DNA of 33,413 nucleotides, from contig JAIPGO010000042.1 of assembly GCA_021736135.1 (NCBI GenBank), positions 1 through 33,413 of the forward strand. Direction: 5' to 3'. Both the position numbers and the translations under genes were made by a program. Shown here piece after piece: positions 32,690 to 33,413 of this stretch; position 1 is the stretch's first letter; each line of letters starts with the position of its first letter. The notes under the pieces were generated by a model. The model did not search any database. It was not told the origin of the DNA and saw only the letters and a list, made by a program, of their open reading frames with translations. The DNA comes from Candidatus Cloacimonadota bacterium (lineage in GTDB: Bacteria; Cloacimonadota; Cloacimonadia; Cloacimonadales; TCS61).

Positions 32690-33303
32690 TCAATACAAGA
32701 ATCCCGCCAGATACAAAGGAATCACATTCTCATATCCAATGCTTATCCCGTCTTTAAAAACATAACTATTCTCAATATCCTTGATCTGGCTGCGTGATTT
32801 GCTTTTCCCTCCGATTTCGAAGGAAATGATCTTGCCCTGGAAATCAAGCTCATAATCAGTTACCTGAGAGGCATATAGAGGCTGCTCAATCTGCGAGACA
32901 AAAAATGACTCCCTTATATTTCCCAGGTCAGGAGTGTGTTTCCATAATTCACTGCTTATGGCATAATACAGATTAGGATTCAGAAATAATATCCTGGTAT
33001 CTTTCAATGATCTGATGCTCGCTTTACGCTTTCTGACCATATTTATCAGATCAGCTCTCTGTAAAAGATCAAAAAATTCGTATAAAGTCTCTTTCTTGAT
33101 GTCAAGTTCATTGCAAACTGAAGAAACCTTGATAGTTGGAATAGTCCAATAAGCCAGATAAGCGATAAGTTTCTTAAATATTATCAGAGAGGAACTCATC
33201 ATATTTTTAATTGTAGCAGTATCTTCATAAATTACTTTATTAAGTATATTGTGCAGAAGGCTTATATACTCATCTTGAATATTCCGGAGCAAATTGAACC
33301 ACC
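32690..33303 (-). pseudogene. 5'-truncated DUF4143-type AAA ATPase
   Basis: The readable part matches the C-terminal half of the large family of AAA+ ATPases with a DUF4143 domain: EYISLLHNILNKVIYEDTAT, IKVSSVCNELDIKKETLYEF (a winged-helix-like segment), FDLLQRADLINMVRKRKASI, then ILFLNPNLYYAIS and the nuclease-like ending DYELDFQGKIISFEIGGKSK. The P-loop ATPase half that should precede it is missing. The frame stays open up to 33391, but those residues are coded by 22-bp repeats that look like an insertion-sequence end, so the original gene probably stops at about 33303. Confidence 0.65.
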
Positions 33304-33413
33304 TGTCCGGTAAAAGGATACCGTTATTCCGGTAAAATGATACCGATATTCTGGTCAATGATACCACTTGTCTTATAATGTAACTATGCATCTAATCATG
33401 CAACTACTTATAA
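33304..33413. mobile_element. Probable IS21-family terminal region (partial)
   Basis: From TGTCCGG at 33304 three copies of a unit lie at a 22-bp period: CCGGTAAAAGGATACC (33307), CCGGTAAAATGATACC (33329) and CTGGTCAATGATACC (33351). Multiple terminal repeats beginning with TG are typical of IS21-family ends. The transposase genes would lie beyond the window edge, so this remains inference. Confidence 0.45.

Noticed and set aside
33304-33367. CRISPR-like repeats at the right edge
   Set aside because: The 22-bp units are contiguous and degenerate with no spacers; an insertion-sequence end fits better.

Overview
The window reads as a dense stretch of chromosome from a Gram-negative, anaerobic, fermentative bacterium of moderately low G+C. 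An Omp85-type barrel gene and several exported proteins imply an outer membrane. Two [FeFe]-hydrogenase maturases beside an aspartase imply anaerobic, amino-acid-linked metabolism. A secreted chitinase with a dockerin, an FG-GAP/ASPIC protein and frequent TTG starts would fit the FCB group, perhaps Cloacimonadota. That taxonomic guess is inference; no rRNA or tRNA gene was seen to anchor it.

Layout. 265-4438 (+): small anchored protein, coaBC, an SDR, an Omp85-type barrel and a DUF3108 protein; the last four overlap end to end. 4531-10485 (-): aspA-hydE-hydF, then chitinase and a MagIII-like DNA glycosylase. 10486-11574: a 1.1 kb non-coding stretch full of nested inverted repeats. 11575-16392 (+): a fucose-isomerase-fold protein, a PIN-PhoH ATPase, an alanine racemase with an extra C-terminal domain of about 250 residues, and ppnP. 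16569-17594 (-): an unrecognised 341-residue protein preceded by twin palindromes. 17669-18350: intergenic repeats. 18351-25183 (-): dnaN-recF-MFS-panD-panC, HU with its own terminator, and a PLP aminotransferase with a two-helix membrane protein. 25294-32300 (+): a tight run of HAD hydrolase, phnD-phnC-phnE, second HAD hydrolase, TPR/FG-GAP/ASPIC exported protein and Nudix hydrolase. 32301-33413: repeats, then a DUF4143-type ATPase gene that appears cut by what looks like an IS21-family end.

How the genes fit. coaBC, panC and panD together cover most of pantothenate and early coenzyme A synthesis. hydE and hydF build the hydrogenase di-iron cofactor; hydG and the hydrogenase itself must lie elsewhere. 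The phnDCE importer is embedded between two HAD phosphatase-family genes, which suggests uptake of a phosphorus compound, but no C-P bond-cleaving enzyme is visible.

The least explained items are: the C-terminal domain on alanine racemase; the orphan 341-residue gene with duplicated TATCACGTGATA palindromes around a TATAAT; a two-hairpin intergenic repeat whose two copies differ by compensatory stem changes; a candidate 0.6 kb non-autonomous element at 10577-11167 with a GC-rich symmetric core; and mutually exclusive stems upstream of the fucose-isomerase-like gene. No CRISPR array and no complete defence or secretion system was found.
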